Counted from the first letter of the stretch, positions 30,935-42,092 are shown. The stretch is DNA of 51,394 nt from Candidatus Gygaella obscura (GCA_030765485.1 JAVCCR010000010.1:1-51394), one strand, 5' to 3'. The notes: generated by a model not told the origin, from the letters alone. Numbers and translations: made by a program.

Positions 30935-32560
30935 TTAAGTCTTTGTAATTATTGAAGGCCTGTCATAAAGATTGAATATTCTATTTAGTTGTTCTATGTC
31001 AATAGTGGTAATATTTTCCTGTTTAGCACGGATTTTCGTATTTGCATCCAATTCTTTGCAAGAAATTAATATTTTTTTAGGTTTTTCCTTTTTAAACCTT
31101 TTTGATTCTAAGGAAAATTTTATAATATCATCCTCTTTTACGCCGTCTTGTTTTATTAATGTCAGCCACAACACGCCACCAGCACGCGCGATCAGGCCGT
31201 CTTTTAATTCCAAATCGTTAAAATGAAATGGTTTCACTTCTCTAAAATGTGTTAAACGCAATGACTTAGATTCAATCTCTATAGTACCGTCAGAAAAAAG
31301 TCCGAATAATTCATGGATTCTGTTGAATAATTTTTGCTTTGAGTGGATCATAAAAAGTTCGATTTCCCGGTTTAATTTATTCAAATATAAGTACGATTTA
31401 TCTGTTGCGGAATCATCTTTTATCGCGTAGACCGTCTTCAGCCATAATGAAAAAAGCTTATCTGTTACTGTATAAAAATTGCCGTTTGTGTATATAAAGT
31501 CATCTTTAATCAATACGGAAAGCTTTTTCTTGATTGTTGTAGAAGTGCTTTTGATATCATATATAAGTTCTTTTATTCTTTTGTGTCCATTGGCCAAGGA
31601 TAATAGAACCTGAATACTGCTGGATTTAGTAGTGTTATTTTCTAAATTAGACATTCTTTTGTTGAAAAGTTGGTTTATTACGCCAATATCTCTAAGTAAT
31701 AATTCCAATAATGATTCTTTAATTAATTCAGATGTAGCTTCCTTCTTGTTATTAACAATGATATTTTTCTTTATCTGTTCGCAGATAATTCTAAGATAAC
31801 AGATACAGCCGTTTGTAATATTAAGTAAGAAATCAAGATAATTTTCATCAATCAGGTAAGGAAATAGCTCTTTTTTTATAAATTTGGACCCGTTGTTATA
31901 ATCAAGATGTTCTAGTTTGACTATTTCGAAATTACCGAATAAAAGTCTTAGGTCGTTATCTAATATATGTTTTGACTTAAATGCGGATGAGCTACTGATT
32001 AAATATAAAACATTCTTTTGCAGACATAGTATTTTGCCCCATTCCTTAAACAGGTTTTTAATCCTAAAGTTATTCAGATTATGGAACTCTTCAATAATAA
32101 AAACTATTGATATTCCCAGCTCAATAGAGATTATATCTAAAAGCAATATTAACTCTTTAAAGCTATCAAGATTTTTCTTTCTGATGCTTAGATTAATAAT
32201 ATAATTGCATTTCTCTGCAATCTTCGGGTTAAAAGAATTAATCAATGGTTTTAATTCTGAAAGGCTTGAATAGGGACTAATTTTACCGCTTCTTTTTAAT
32301 ACGGCTATAAGAATAGCCTTTATTGTATTATTAATAAATTGTTTAAAGGTGCTTGTATTGATTGTTATATAGATAGGCACAAGCTTAGGATCATACATTC
32401 TCTGTAGCCAGTGCTTAATAAGTGTGGTTTTTCCGCAGAATTCACTACCGATAAGAGCGAGGTTTCTTCTGTATCCTACAATAAAGTCCCTGGTTCTTTT
32501 TTCCAAGAGTTCCAGGATTGTTTCCTGTCCAAAGATGTCTATTTTTTTTGTCAGTTTCAT
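30935..32560 (-). CDS. AAA-type ATPase with C-terminal DUF234-like region
   Basis: 541 residues. Walker A GSEFCGKTTLIKHW (about 38-51), Walker B IVFIIEEFHNL (about 152-162). A winged-helix stretch (IKELIYDIKSTSTTIKKKLSVLIKDDFI) precedes a sequence like the archaeal-ATPase C-terminal nuclease-like domain, ending SCKELDANTKIRAKQENITTIDIEQL. The substrate is unknown; this STAND-like class is often linked to stress or mobile DNA. It is first in its operon, behind its own promoter. Confidence 0.75.
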   Translation of the reverse strand: MKLTKKIDIFGQETILELLEKRTRDFIVGYRRNLALIGSEFCGKTTLIKHWLQRMYDPKLVPIYITINTSTFKQFINNTIKAILIAVLKRSGKISPYSSLSELKPLINSFNPKIAEKCNYIINLSIRKKNLDSFKELILLLDIISIELGISIVFIIEEFHNLNNFRIKNLFKEWGKILCLQKNVLYLISSSSAFKSKHILDNDLRLLFGNFEIVKLEHLDYNNGSKFIKKELFPYLIDENYLDFLLNITNGCICYLRIICEQIKKNIIVNNKKEATSELIKESLLELLLRDIGVINQLFNKRMSNLENNTTKSSSIQVLLSLANGHKRIKELIYDIKSTSTTIKKKLSVLIKDDFIYTNGNFYTVTDKLFSLWLKTVYAIKDDSATDKSYLYLNKLNREIELFMIHSKQKLFNRIHELFGLFSDGTIEIESKSLRLTHFREVKPFHFNDLELKDGLIARAGGVLWLTLIKQDGVKEDDIIKFSLESKRFKKEKPKKILISCKELDANTKIRAKQENITTIDIEQLNRIFNLYDRPSIITKT

Positions 32561-32599
32561 TAAAGAATTATCGTAGCCAACTTTATTTTACAGAGTTAT

Positions 32600-32628
32600 A
32601 TTATATAAATTTAAAGTGGTTATGTCCA
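32600..32628 (-). promoter_or_regulatory. Promoter of the ATPase-to-aroB operon
   Basis: On the - strand TGGACA (32628-32623), 17 bp, TATAAT (32605-32600). The -35 is embedded in an inverted repeat GTGG-N6-CCAC (about 32616-32629) that could be an operator. Confidence 0.65.
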
Positions 32629-32645
32629 CAATTTTTACTTAATAA

Positions 32646-34004
<1,359 letters not shown>

Positions 34005-34008
34005 AATT

Positions 34009-34638
34009 TTAATTAAGTTTCTTTTTTAGTAGCTTTATGGTTGATTTTATATTTTTGGTTTTACAAACTTCTTCACAAAGAGCAATCTTATTGATTCCTT
34101 TTTTAGTCAGGGTTATTAAATTTAAACGAGTGATGCCTCCAATGGCAAATGTGCTGATTTTTTTATTATTGAATATATCTAGCGTATTTTTTATCCCAAT
34201 TGGTTTATATTCTGCTTTTGTCCTAGTTTTAAAAACTGGCCCCGCGCTTACATAGTCAAATCTGTCATTTATTGCTTTTTTAAGCTCTTTTTTACTATGA
34301 CAGGAACTTCCGAAAATTGCTTTTTTGCTCATTATAGATTTTGCGTTTTTAATCTCTATGTCTGCTTGGCCTAAATGCACTCCATCAGCTTTACACAGAT
34401 AAGCGATATCTGCACGGTTATTAATAATAAACAGGCAATTATAGCTAGCGCAGATTCTTCTTATTTTTTTTGCCAGTTCAAGCAACCTGCTGTCACTAAA
34501 GTTGTATGAACGTAGCTGAAGCATATCAACACCGTTTAAAACAGCGGTTTTAGCTGTTAAAAACGGATTTTTACAAATCTTTGTGTCTATTAAGACATAT
34601 AGTTTAGCAGAGCTTAACAGATTTTTTTTCGATTTCAT
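34009..34638 (-). CDS. thiE: Thiamine-phosphate synthase
   Basis: 209 residues. VLNGVDMLQLRSYNF, INNRADIAYLCKADGVHLGQ, FGSSCHSKKEL, YVSAGPVFKTRTK and FAIGGIT fit the TIM-barrel pattern with pyrophosphate-binding Arg and Lys. It couples HMP-PP with thiazole phosphate. The start overlaps the ThiD2 gene by 35 bp, implying strong coupling. No thiG/thiS is in the window. Confidence 0.9.
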   Translation of the reverse strand: MKSKKNLLSSAKLYVLIDTKICKNPFLTAKTAVLNGVDMLQLRSYNFSDSRLLELAKKIRRICASYNCLFIINNRADIAYLCKADGVHLGQADIEIKNAKSIMSKKAIFGSSCHSKKELKKAINDRFDYVSAGPVFKTRTKAEYKPIGIKNTLDIFNNKKISTFAIGGITRLNLITLTKKGINKIALCEEVCKTKNIKSTIKLLKKKLN

Positions 34639-35011
34639 ACAATGTGTATCTTATTCTTTTAAAATTTACTGCACTTTTTTTAGAGTAAATCTTGGAAAAT
34701 TCTTCTATGACGCGCAAGGATTCTTTGACTCTCGCAAAATTGGCAAAATAGATATCACGATAATTCTTTCTGGAAAATTCGGATTTGATATTTGTTTTTC
34801 CGATATCATTTTTTATGTCGCGGAAGATAAGCCTTTTTTTTGTATCCAGCGGAAGTTTTTCTATTTCCCTGTTTATCTTATGCCTTATATTTTTTAGCTT
34901 TTTAGTAAGTAACCGGTTATCCAGCAGAAATCTGTTGATGTCTTCTAAAACGCGCAAACCTTCAAGGCATCGATTAGTATTTGCATCAATCAATCGAATT
35001 ATCTTCTGCAT
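34604..35011 (-). CDS. ThiD2-family HMP-phosphate kinase-like protein
   Basis: 135 residues. RLIDANTNRCLEGLRVLEDINRFLLDN, then KNIRHKINRE and ANFARVKESLRVIEEFSK, match the ThiD2 domain that often forms the N-terminal half of ThiE fusions. It phosphorylates HMP-P to HMP-PP. Here it is a separate gene overlapping thiE by 35 bp in another frame, and together with thiC gives a full pyrimidine branch. Confidence 0.8.
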   Translation of the reverse strand: MQKIIRLIDANTNRCLEGLRVLEDINRFLLDNRLLTKKLKNIRHKINREIEKLPLDTKKRLIFRDIKNDIGKTNIKSEFSRKNYRDIYFANFARVKESLRVIEEFSKIYSKKSAVNFKRIRYTLYEIEKKSVKLC

Positions 35012-35478
35012 TACATTAATTTATTTATTATTTTTGTAGTAGAAAAACCTTTTACGAAGGGAATTCTTTTAATGCTTCCTTTATATGATTTAACAAAATT
35101 GCTTCCGACGATATCTTTGATTTTCCAATCAGCGCCTTTTACAAGTATATCGGGTTTGATTTCTCTAATTAACCGTTCTGGGGTAATTTCAGTGAAAACA
35201 ACGACATAATCTACCATTTCTAATGCTGATAAGACAGTTGAGCGCATATGTTGCTTGTTAATTGGCCTGTTCTTGCCTTTTATTTTTTTTACTGAGACAT
35301 CGCTATTTAAACCAACGATTAAAATATCAGCCAAGCTTTTTGCCTTAGCAAGGTATTTTATATGGCCGTAATGAATGATATCAAAACAACCATTGGTAAA
35401 AACAGTTTTCTTTTTTTGTTTTTTTAACTTTTTTCGGATTGTTTTAAACTGCGCGATTGTTTTTATTTTATTAAGCAT
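35011..35478 (-). CDS. rfaE2: D-glycero-beta-manno-heptose 1-phosphate adenylyltransferase
   Basis: 155 residues from the ATG at 35478 (an ATG at 35490 is also possible). Nucleotidyltransferase motif TVFTNGCFDIIHYGHIKYL with the HxGH, then VGLNSDVSVKKIKG and ISTTK-like end (GFSTTKIINKL). It is the stand-alone C-terminal half of HldE and makes ADP-heptose for LPS with GmhA. The stop overlaps the ThiD2 start by one base. Confidence 0.9.
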   Translation of the reverse strand: MLNKIKTIAQFKTIRKKLKKQKKKTVFTNGCFDIIHYGHIKYLAKAKSLADILIVGLNSDVSVKKIKGKNRPINKQHMRSTVLSALEMVDYVVVFTEITPERLIREIKPDILVKGADWKIKDIVGSNFVKSYKGSIKRIPFVKGFSTTKIINKLM

Positions 35479-36040
35479 TTTCAAAGGCATCGTCAATTAA
35501 CTCGCATAATATATGTAAAATCGTTATGTGCGCTTCTTGTATGCGCGGTGTATCGGATGAATCAATGCTGATCATGTAATCACAAACGTTAGGTTTGTTT
35601 TTAATGGCTTTGCTTGTGAGTAGCGCGGTTTTTAAATCCTTTTGCTTTGCTGTCTCAAGCGCCTTTATTACATTTTTAGATGTGCCGCTGGTTGATATAC
35701 CTAAGGCAAAGTCGTTTTCCAAAGCAACTGCTTCGATCTGCCTTGAGAAAACCTGCTCGTAGCCAAAATCATTACTAACCGCAGTCAGGATCGATGTATT
35801 TGTAGTAAGGGCAATTGAAGCAAGCGCCTTTCTTTGTTTTTTGAAACGACCCACTAACTCTGCGGCAAAGTGTTGTGCATCTGCGCTTGAACCGCCATTA
35901 CCGAAACAGATGATTTTGCCTTTGTTTTTCAGGCAACCGATCAACTGTTGCGCAACTGTCTCGATTTCTTTGATATTGCCAATCAGTGTTTTTTGAGTTT
36001 CTATAGAAGCGTTTATTGAAGCCTTGATTTTTTCTTTCAT
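35471..36040 (-). CDS. gmhA: Sedoheptulose-7-phosphate isomerase
   Basis: 189 residues from the ATG at 36040, 4 bp after pfk ends; a longer frame to 36091 would overlap pfk by 47 bp. SIS domain with CFGNGGSSADAQHFAAELVGRF, SVSNDFGYEQVFSRQIEA-type block, GISTSGTSKNV and the zinc ligands in TPRIQEAHITILHILCELID. First step of ADP-heptose synthesis. Confidence 0.93.
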   Translation of the reverse strand: MKEKIKASINASIETQKTLIGNIKEIETVAQQLIGCLKNKGKIICFGNGGSSADAQHFAAELVGRFKKQRKALASIALTTNTSILTAVSNDFGYEQVFSRQIEAVALENDFALGISTSGTSKNVIKALETAKQKDLKTALLTSKAIKNKPNVCDYMISIDSSDTPRIQEAHITILHILCELIDDAFENA

Positions 36041-36044
36041 CTCT

Positions 36045-37070
36045 TTATCCGAAAAACTCCTGGGCAATACTGTAAAAATCCTTGTCCACAAGTTTTAATG
36101 AGGCTACTGCTTTTTCTAAAGGAACTTCAATGATTTTATTGCCCTGTAAACTTGCCATATAACCGAATTTTTTATTTTTTACTAACTCTACAGCCTTGAT
36201 TCCAAAGCGTGTTCCTAAAATCCTATCAAAGGCAGTCGGAGTACCTCCTCTTTGAATATGTCCTAAGACACATACCCTTGTTTCAAAGCTGGTTTTTTCT
36301 TCTATCATTTTTGCAAGATTATCTCCAATTCCTCCAAGTCGTACATGCCCGAAAGAATCTAGTTTTTTTTCTTGAAGTATAAGACCCTTTTTAAACTTTG
36401 CCCCTTCAGCTACGACTACAATGTTGAAATTCTTGCCTCTTGATTTTCTGCGTTTTAAAATATCACAGACCTCATCGATATCAATTGGAAACTCAGGCAA
36501 AAGAATTGCATCGGCTCCTCCGGCAATACCGGATTCAAGTGCAATCCAGCCAGCATGTCTTCCCATGACTTCGACCACAATTGTTCTGTGATGGCTTTCA
36601 GCTGTGGTGTGAAGTCGATCAATACATTCTGTTGCAATATTAATTGCTGTATCAAATCCGAATGTATAATCAGTACAATTTAAATCATTATCAATTGTTT
36701 TAGGAGCTCCTACGATATTTAAACCTTCCTTGTAAAGTTTTGACGCAACCCCTAAGGTATCTTCTCCGCCGATTACGACTAAGGCATCAAGACCGAGCTG
36801 TTTAAAGTTCTCCTTTAATTTTTCTACACCAGATGGGTTTTTATAAGGATTCGTTCTGCTTGTGCCAAGGATTGTTCCTCCTTTAGGCAGGATTCCTGAT
36901 ATAGAATCCAGATTTAATTCAATAGTATCTTTTTCAATAAGACCTTTCCAGCCGTTTTTAATACCGATTACAGAGTTGCCTTCATTAATACTTTTTCTCA
37001 CTACTGCTCTTATTACTGCATTTAACCCTGGGCAATCTCCTCCGCCTGTAAGAATACCAATTTTTGACAT
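36045..37070 (-). CDS. 6-phosphofructokinase, probably pyrophosphate-dependent
   Basis: 341 residues. TGGGDCPGLNAVIRA start, GGEDTLG with Asp at position 104, and PKTIDNDL with Lys at 124. Asp104/Lys124 are the residues that block ATP and favour PPi as phosphate donor; ATP enzymes have Gly at 104. It phosphorylates fructose-6-phosphate, and the PPi form is reversible. GGGGGAAAAG precedes the ATG. It is placed between the Asp23/AmaP pair and gmhA. Confidence 0.9.
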   Translation of the reverse strand: MSKIGILTGGGDCPGLNAVIRAVVRKSINEGNSVIGIKNGWKGLIEKDTIELNLDSISGILPKGGTILGTSRTNPYKNPSGVEKLKENFKQLGLDALVVIGGEDTLGVASKLYKEGLNIVGAPKTIDNDLNCTDYTFGFDTAINIATECIDRLHTTAESHHRTIVVEVMGRHAGWIALESGIAGGADAILLPEFPIDIDEVCDILKRRKSRGKNFNIVVVAEGAKFKKGLILQEKKLDSFGHVRLGGIGDNLAKMIEEKTSFETRVCVLGHIQRGGTPTAFDRILGTRFGIKAVELVKNKKFGYMASLQGNKIIEVPLEKAVASLKLVDKDFYSIAQEFFG

Positions 37071-37092
37071 CTTTTCCCCCGTTAAAAGTTAA

Positions 37093-37692
37093 TTATAAGT
37101 TTTTATATCCTTGAAACGGTACTGCCCCTGAATCCTTTACCAATTCTTTTTTATTTCTCTCGTCCGACAGAATTATTTTTTGCACATGTATTTTAACTGT
37201 AATCGGATCTTCAAGTCTTAATATCTCCTGCAATTTACTTTTGATTAATTCCTGTAGTTTAGTTGTTAATTCCGGAATATTAGTTTCATAGCGAAGCGTG
37301 ATCCTTAAATAAACCTCCAAGGCCTTTTTAGTTTTTACAACATACGGTCGTGATTCTTTTATTTCAAAAATGCTATTGGTTAATCTTTTAATCAAATCCT
37401 CTATGGCCGATAGAGATATAATAACCGGGCCCGATGGGTTATTAAAGGCAATAGAACGCTCTCTTTCGATTTTACCTAAGATAATCTGGGCAAAAACAAT
37501 AGCTACAAATATAAGTATTATCCCCAAAAAGAAAGCGACATACAAGAGATTATTATCCTGAGAGATAAAATTTACAGCATCAGTTATCTGAACAGGTGTA
37601 ATCAATTGCTGTGAAAATGCGATTAATAATGCGCCCACAATACAAAGCGCTGCTGCATAAAAAATAACTCCGACAATAGTCAGAAAACGCAT
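37093..37692 (-). CDS. amaP: AmaP-like membrane partner of Asp23
   Basis: 199 residues: two membrane helices (about 3-26 and 49-72) and a C-terminal Asp23-like region (YVVKTKKALEVYLRITLRYETNIPELTTKLQELIK). AmaP anchors Asp23 to the membrane in Firmicutes. AAAGGAGGTAG gives a strong start 1 bp after the Asp23 gene. Confidence 0.85.
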   Translation of the reverse strand: MRFLTIVGVIFYAAALCIVGALLIAFSQQLITPVQITDAVNFISQDNNLLYVAFFLGIILIFVAIVFAQIILGKIERERSIAFNNPSGPVIISLSAIEDLIKRLTNSIFEIKESRPYVVKTKKALEVYLRITLRYETNIPELTTKLQELIKSKLQEILRLEDPITVKIHVQKIILSDERNKKELVKDSGAVPFQGYKNL

Positions 37693-37693
37693 A

Positions 37694-38047
37694 CTACCTC
37701 CTTTCTAACCCCTTAACAATGACATTGATATCTTTAATATTCACGTCAACTATTTTATCTATTGCTAGACGTGCATTTTCCTGTACCTTTGAAGCAACCT
37801 GGCTTAAATTATAGCCGTATTTTACAATAATGGAAATATTGATAATCACTTCGTTGTTTTTATCAATACTGATTTTTATCCCAGGTTTATATTCTTTATT
37901 AATGATTTTTAACAATTCATCCCCTGGTTTTGTGCATAACGCGCTTACGCCTTCGGTATCAAGTGAAGCAATGGAACAGGTAGAGCTGATTACGTTTTTA
38001 TGAATTTTTATATTACCCAGAGCTGTTTTTGTGGAATCGGGTTTCAT
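37694..38047 (-). CDS. Asp23/Gls24-family protein
   Basis: 117 residues. GNIKIHKNVISSTCSIASLDTEGV, INISIIVKYGYNLSQVASKVQENARLAI and VNIKDINVIVKGL are the family blocks. It is linked to envelope homeostasis; the neighbour AmaP supports this. It follows accC by one base. Confidence 0.88.
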   Translation of the reverse strand: MKPDSTKTALGNIKIHKNVISSTCSIASLDTEGVSALCTKPGDELLKIINKEYKPGIKISIDKNNEVIINISIIVKYGYNLSQVASKVQENARLAIDKIVDVNIKDINVIVKGLERR

Positions 38048-39409
38048 TTAACCTCCCTTTTTTATATCTTCGTTTAGAAAATCTTCTACAAAATGAGTTG
38101 AAATATCTCCCTTTACAAAATAGGGGTTATTTATAAGTTTTAGATGGAAATCAACTGTAGTTTTAATAGGTTCAATGATAAATTCTGATAAAGCTCTGCG
38201 CATTATTTGGATTGCTTCATTACGGTTTCTGCCCCAGACAATGAGTTTTGCCAATAGTGAATCATAATATGGACTAACCTGATAACCCTGGTATATATGT
38301 GAATCTACCCTTACGCCATGGCCGCCAGGCAGATTCAAGAATTCAATTTTTCCCGGACAAGGAACAAAACCATTGGAGAAATCTTCTGCATTTATTCTGC
38401 ATTCAATGGAAACACCGTTTAATTTAATTTTATCTTGGTGGATTTTCAGTTTTTCACCTTTAGCAATTCTGATTTGTTGTTTAATCAAGTCAAATCCGGT
38501 GATCATTTCTGTTACCGGATGTTCCACCTGGATGCGTGTATTCATCTCCATAAAATAAATATTACCTTTTTCATCCATTAAAAACTCAATCGTACCGGCG
38601 TTGGAATAACCCGCTTCTTTTGCTCCTTTTACAGCCAGCTCCCCTAGTTTTTTTCTTAATTTCTCATTAACGGCCGTCGAAGGCGCTTCTTCTAAAAGCT
38701 TCTGGTGTCGTCTTTGAATACTGCAATCTCGTTCTCCCAAATGGATCACATTACCGTATTTATCCGCCAATAGCTGAATTTCAATATGGCGGGGTTTGGC
38801 AATGTATTTTTCAATATATACGCTCGGGTCTCCAAAACAGGCCTCTGCTTCGGCTTGGGCGGTCATAACAGAACTTAATAACGTTACATCATTATGGCAT
38901 ACCCTCATGCCTCTTCCGCCACCGCCTGATGCTGCTTTAATAATCACTGGATAACCGATTTTTTTTGCTATTTTTAAAGCATGATCTTTATCTGTTATTG
39001 CCTGTGTGCTTCCAGGTACAACCGGCAGGCCGGCTTTACGCATAAATTCTTTAGCTGACATCTTATCACCCATAAGCTTAAGATTTTCCGCTGTTGGCCC
39101 GATAAATTCAATATTGCAGGATTTGCATATTTCTGCAAAATGGGCGTTTTCTGCTAAGAAGCCGTATCCGGGGTGTATTGCTTCTACGTCTGCAATTTCC
39201 GCAGCGCTTATAATTGCAGGTATATTAAGATAACTTTGCGCACTTTGTGCTTTTCCAATACAGATTGCTTCATCTGCAAAGCGCACGTGCAGAGAATACC
39301 TGTCTGCCTCAGAATATACGGCAACTGTTTTTATTCCCAGTTCTCTGCAGGCCCGGATGATGCGTAAGGCGATTTCACCTCTATTGGCGATTAGAATTTT
39401 TGAAAACAT
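38048..39409 (-). CDS. accC: Biotin carboxylase subunit of acetyl-CoA carboxylase
   Basis: 453 residues from the ATG giving [17 protein letters not shown], the family's usual start (a start 15 bp earlier would extend into accB). ATP-grasp glycine loop [22 protein letters not shown] and [14 protein letters not shown] are intact. It carboxylates biotin on AccB for fatty acid synthesis. Confidence 0.97.
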   Translation of the reverse strand: MFSKILIANRGEIALRIIRACRELGIKTVAVYSEADRYSLHVRFADEAICIGKAQSAQSYLNIPAIISAAEIADVEAIHPGYGFLAENAHFAEICKSCNIEFIGPTAENLKLMGDKMSAKEFMRKAGLPVVPGSTQAITDKDHALKIAKKIGYPVIIKAASGGGGRGMRVCHNDVTLLSSVMTAQAEAEACFGDPSVYIEKYIAKPRHIEIQLLADKYGNVIHLGERDCSIQRRHQKLLEEAPSTAVNEKLRKKLGELAVKGAKEAGYSNAGTIEFLMDEKGNIYFMEMNTRIQVEHPVTEMITGFDLIKQQIRIAKGEKLKIHQDKIKLNGVSIECRINAEDFSNGFVPCPGKIEFLNLPGGHGVRVDSHIYQGYQVSPYYDSLLAKLIVWGRNRNEAIQIMRRALSEFIIEPIKTTVDFHLKLINNPYFVKGDISTHFVEDFLNEDIKKGG

Positions 39410-39410
39410 T

Positions 39411-39857
39411 TTAAGCAGGCTCAATTAAAAATAGTGGCTGTCCGAATTCTACTGGACGACCGTTTTCTACAAGCATCTCTACGATTTTACCTTTGATTTC
39501 CGTTTTTATTTCATTCATCAGCTTCATAGCTTCGATGATGCACACGATTTGACCTACCTCGATCTTTTCTCCAGCGTCAACAAACGGCGGTGTATCCGGT
39601 GATGGCGCCCTATAAAACGTTCCTACCATGGGAGATTTTATCTGTTCATATTTTTCTTCTTTGATCTTGGTTTCATCCTGAAATTTAACAGCCGCCTGTT
39701 CTATAGATATAGGTGCGCTTGTTTCGACGTTTGAAACTGCTTGCCCCGTGACGCGTTTAAGCTTAATCTTTTGACCGTCTTTTTCGATTTCAATTTCCGA
39801 GAGGTTGTTTTCATTCATCAATGAAATCATCTCTTTAATTTCTTTAATATTTGCCAT
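39411..39857 (-). CDS. accB: Biotin carboxyl carrier protein
   Basis: 148 residues. An N-terminal helical region, a Pro/Glu linker and the biotinyl domain with EAMKLMNEI, whose Lys carries biotin, plus [19 protein letters not shown]. It directly precedes accC, and follows efp by 9 bp with AGGAGG. Confidence 0.97.
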   Translation of the reverse strand: MANIKEIKEMISLMNENNLSEIEIEKDGQKIKLKRVTGQAVSNVETSAPISIEQAAVKFQDETKIKEEKYEQIKSPMVGTFYRAPSPDTPPFVDAGEKIEVGQIVCIIEAMKLMNEIKTEIKGKIVEMLVENGRPVEFGQPLFLIEPA

Positions 39858-39866
39858 TATTTCCTC

Positions 39867-40430
39867 CTAATAAGACCTTTCGATATAGCTTGCAGTTCTT
39901 GTATCGACTTTTATTTTATCTCCCTGATTAATAAATAAAGGCACATTTATAATTGCCCCAGTTTCTATTTCAGCTGGTTTTGTAGCACTTTTGGCAGTGT
40001 CTCCTTTTATTCCGGGCTCTGTGGTTTTAATTTCAAAGACAATAAAATTAGGTAGGTTAATTTTTACCAGTTTTTCCTGGTAGAAATACCCGCTTACATC
40101 AAGATTATCTTTCAGAAATTTTTCTTCACCATCAAAAGAATCTTTCTCGATATGTACTTCTTCAAAGGTATCATTATCCATAAAATAAAAAATGTCATCT
40201 TGAGAGTAAAGAAACTGTAATTTTTTTTCATCTATATAGGCTTCCTGGATCTTATCATTGGCTCTATAAGTGCGTTCTAGTACAGCGCCGGTTTTTAGAT
40301 TCTTTATTTTTACTCTTGTAAAAGCTGCGCCTTTGCCGGGTTTAATATGATCAGCACTGATAATTACATAAGGAGCGCCATTAAGTTCGATGGTAAGACC
40401 GTTTTTTAACTCATTTATTGAAATTACCAC
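39867..40430 (-). CDS. efp: Elongation factor P
   Basis: 187 residues. Three-domain EF-P with loop KPGKGAAFTRVK (Lys33 is the usual modified position) and C-terminal DTRTASYIERSY. It rescues ribosomes at polyproline. The start is a GTG at 40430 inside the pepP 3' end, 20 bp overlap; homology requires the VISINELKNG N-terminus. No epmA-type modification gene is in the window. Confidence 0.95.
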   Translation of the reverse strand: MVISINELKNGLTIELNGAPYVIISADHIKPGKGAAFTRVKIKNLKTGAVLERTYRANDKIQEAYIDEKKLQFLYSQDDIFYFMDNDTFEEVHIEKDSFDGEEKFLKDNLDVSGYFYQEKLVKINLPNFIVFEIKTTEPGIKGDTAKSATKPAEIETGAIINVPLFINQGDKIKVDTRTASYIERSY

Positions 40431-41472
40431 TTAAAACTTCGCATCCTTTCTTAGTCACAACTACTACGTCCTCAATCCTTATACCGAATTTATTCGGAAA
40501 ATATAATCCAGGCTCAACAGTAAATACCATACCTTGTTTAAGGATTTGGTTATTTCTGGAATTTACGAATGGTGCTTCATGAATCTCTAATCCTATTCCA
40601 TGCCCTAAGCTATGCAGGAAATTCTTTTGAAGTCTGTGTTTTTTAAAGAAGTTCCTAGCAAAAGCATCAATTTCACAAGCACTTATGCCTGGTTTTATAT
40701 TTGCAATAGCCAGTTTTTGCGCTTGTTGTACTAACTTATAGAGCTTATTGAAATTAGGAGTTATTTTACCCAAAAACCAGGTCCTTGTCAAGTCAGATTT
40801 ATACTGTTTTTTTGTAATCCCCATATCAATAAGCAGAGGGATATTATTTTTTATAATTGTTTTATTTGCAATATGATGTGGTTGGCTAGAATTTTTACCA
40901 GCTGCAACTATGGGTTCAAATGATAGGCTTAACCCTTCGGATAAAGCACGTTTAGTTATAAAGCTTGTTATGTTCTGTTCGTTTTCTCCAATACAGACTT
41001 TTTGTTTGGCAAGCTTGAATATGCTTATATTTGTTTTAATTGCCTGTTTTAAAAGCCTTATCTCTGAGGCATCTTTTATTATTCTTAAATTTTCTATGAG
41101 ATTTATCGTAGGGCAAAGATAGATATTTTTTAAAAGCGCAGCACGTAATTTTTCAAACAGAAAAAAAGAAACATTCTTGGACTCAAAACCGATTCGTTTG
41201 AGTTTAAATTCATTGCAGAGCTGTTTTAAACTTGTTGCAATATCTTTATCGATTAACCTTGCTTGGATATATTTTTTATCAGTTAATTTGCTGATTTGTT
41301 CGTAGTATCTTTTGTCTGTGAGGATAAAGGATTTTTTTCTGCTGATTAACATAAAACAATCAGTAGAATAATATCCGCTTAAGTAGTAAATATTTGCGGA
41401 AGAACTGATAAACAATGCATCTATATGCTTGATCTCAAGCACATGTAAAAGCTTGTTTATTCTTGAAGGCAT
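40411..41472 (-). CDS. M24 Xaa-Pro aminopeptidase
   Basis: 353 residues. Creatinase-like N-terminal domain, then the pita-bread fold with metal ligands in LIDMGITKKQYKSDLTRTW (Asp pair), HSLGHGIGLEIHE, EPGLYF and RIEDVVVV. It removes N-terminal residues before proline. It is translationally linked to efp, a common pairing. Confidence 0.93.
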   Translation of the reverse strand: MPSRINKLLHVLEIKHIDALFISSSANIYYLSGYYSTDCFMLISRKKSFILTDKRYYEQISKLTDKKYIQARLIDKDIATSLKQLCNEFKLKRIGFESKNVSFFLFEKLRAALLKNIYLCPTINLIENLRIIKDASEIRLLKQAIKTNISIFKLAKQKVCIGENEQNITSFITKRALSEGLSLSFEPIVAAGKNSSQPHHIANKTIIKNNIPLLIDMGITKKQYKSDLTRTWFLGKITPNFNKLYKLVQQAQKLAIANIKPGISACEIDAFARNFFKKHRLQKNFLHSLGHGIGLEIHEAPFVNSRNNQILKQGMVFTVEPGLYFPNKFGIRIEDVVVVTKKGCEVLSGNFNK

Positions 41473-41474
41473 AA

Positions 41475-41927
41475 TTACTTCTGTATTAAATTAGCAGCAG
41501 CTTTCAATCCTAAAAGATAGCTTTGTATGCCAAAACCGGCAATCTGTCCTTTGGCCACAGGTGAAATAAGTGAGGTTTTCCTGAATTCTTCCCTTGCGTA
41601 GATATTGGATAAATGTACCTCTACCGTAGGCAAACCGCATGCTGATATTGCATCCCTTATGGCAACGCTTGTATGAGTATAGGCTGCAGGATTGATTACA
41701 ATAGCGTCAAATTCCTTAGAGGAATTCCCGATTGCATCAACAATCTCACCTTCGTGGTTTGAATTGATTATCTCAACGCTTAGATTCAGCTGTTCGGCTT
41801 GCTGTTTGATTTGATCATTGATTTGCTCTAAAGTAAAACTGCCGTAAATATCAGGTTCTCTTTTGCCTAACAGGTCTAAATTTGGACCATGCAAAATGAG
41901 TATTTTCTTTTCTTTGATGTTTTTCAT
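41475..41927 (-). CDS. aroQ: Type II 3-dehydroquinate dehydratase
   Basis: 150 residues. [19 protein letters not shown] (catalytic Tyr/Arg loop), [27 protein letters not shown] and [15 protein letters not shown] are complete. Third step of the shikimate pathway; aroB is at 24781. Located 2 bp before pepP. Confidence 0.97.
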   Translation of the reverse strand: MKNIKEKKILILHGPNLDLLGKREPDIYGSFTLEQINDQIKQQAEQLNLSVEIINSNHEGEIVDAIGNSSKEFDAIVINPAAYTHTSVAIRDAISACGLPTVEVHLSNIYAREEFRKTSLISPVAKGQIAGFGIQSYLLGLKAAANLIQK

Positions 41928-41936
41928 ACCTATCCT

Positions 41937-42092
41937 TTATTTTTCAGCTTCATCAACGAGCATAACAGGAATACCGTCTTTAATCGGATACTTCAATCCG
42001 CACTTTTTACAGATTATTTTTCCCTCTTTTTCCTCAACTTCACCCTTGCAGGCTGGGCATATTAAAATATCCATAAGTTCTTTATCGATCAT
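41937..42092 (-). CDS. Trm112-family zinc protein
   Basis: 51 residues; ATG at 42092 overlaps the DUF1844 stop by 4 bp, TAA at 41937-41939. MDILICPACKGEVEE, then IICKKCGLKYPIKDGIPVMLVDEA is the YbaR/Trm112 pattern with two CxxC knuckles. In bacteria these small proteins often accompany methyltransferases or LpxK; the partner here is unclear. Confidence 0.9.
   Translation of the reverse strand: MIDKELMDILICPACKGEVEEKEGKIICKKCGLKYPIKDGIPVMLVDEAEK

Noticed and set aside
34005..34100. TPP riboswitch before thiC
   Set aside because: thiE ends 4 bp upstream of thiC and the genes before it overlap, so there is no leader space and no TPP motif.
35471..36091. Longer gmhA start at 36091
   Set aside because: It would overlap pfk by 47 bp, and the added residues do not resemble GmhA; the ATG at 36040 fits the family and the 4-bp gap.
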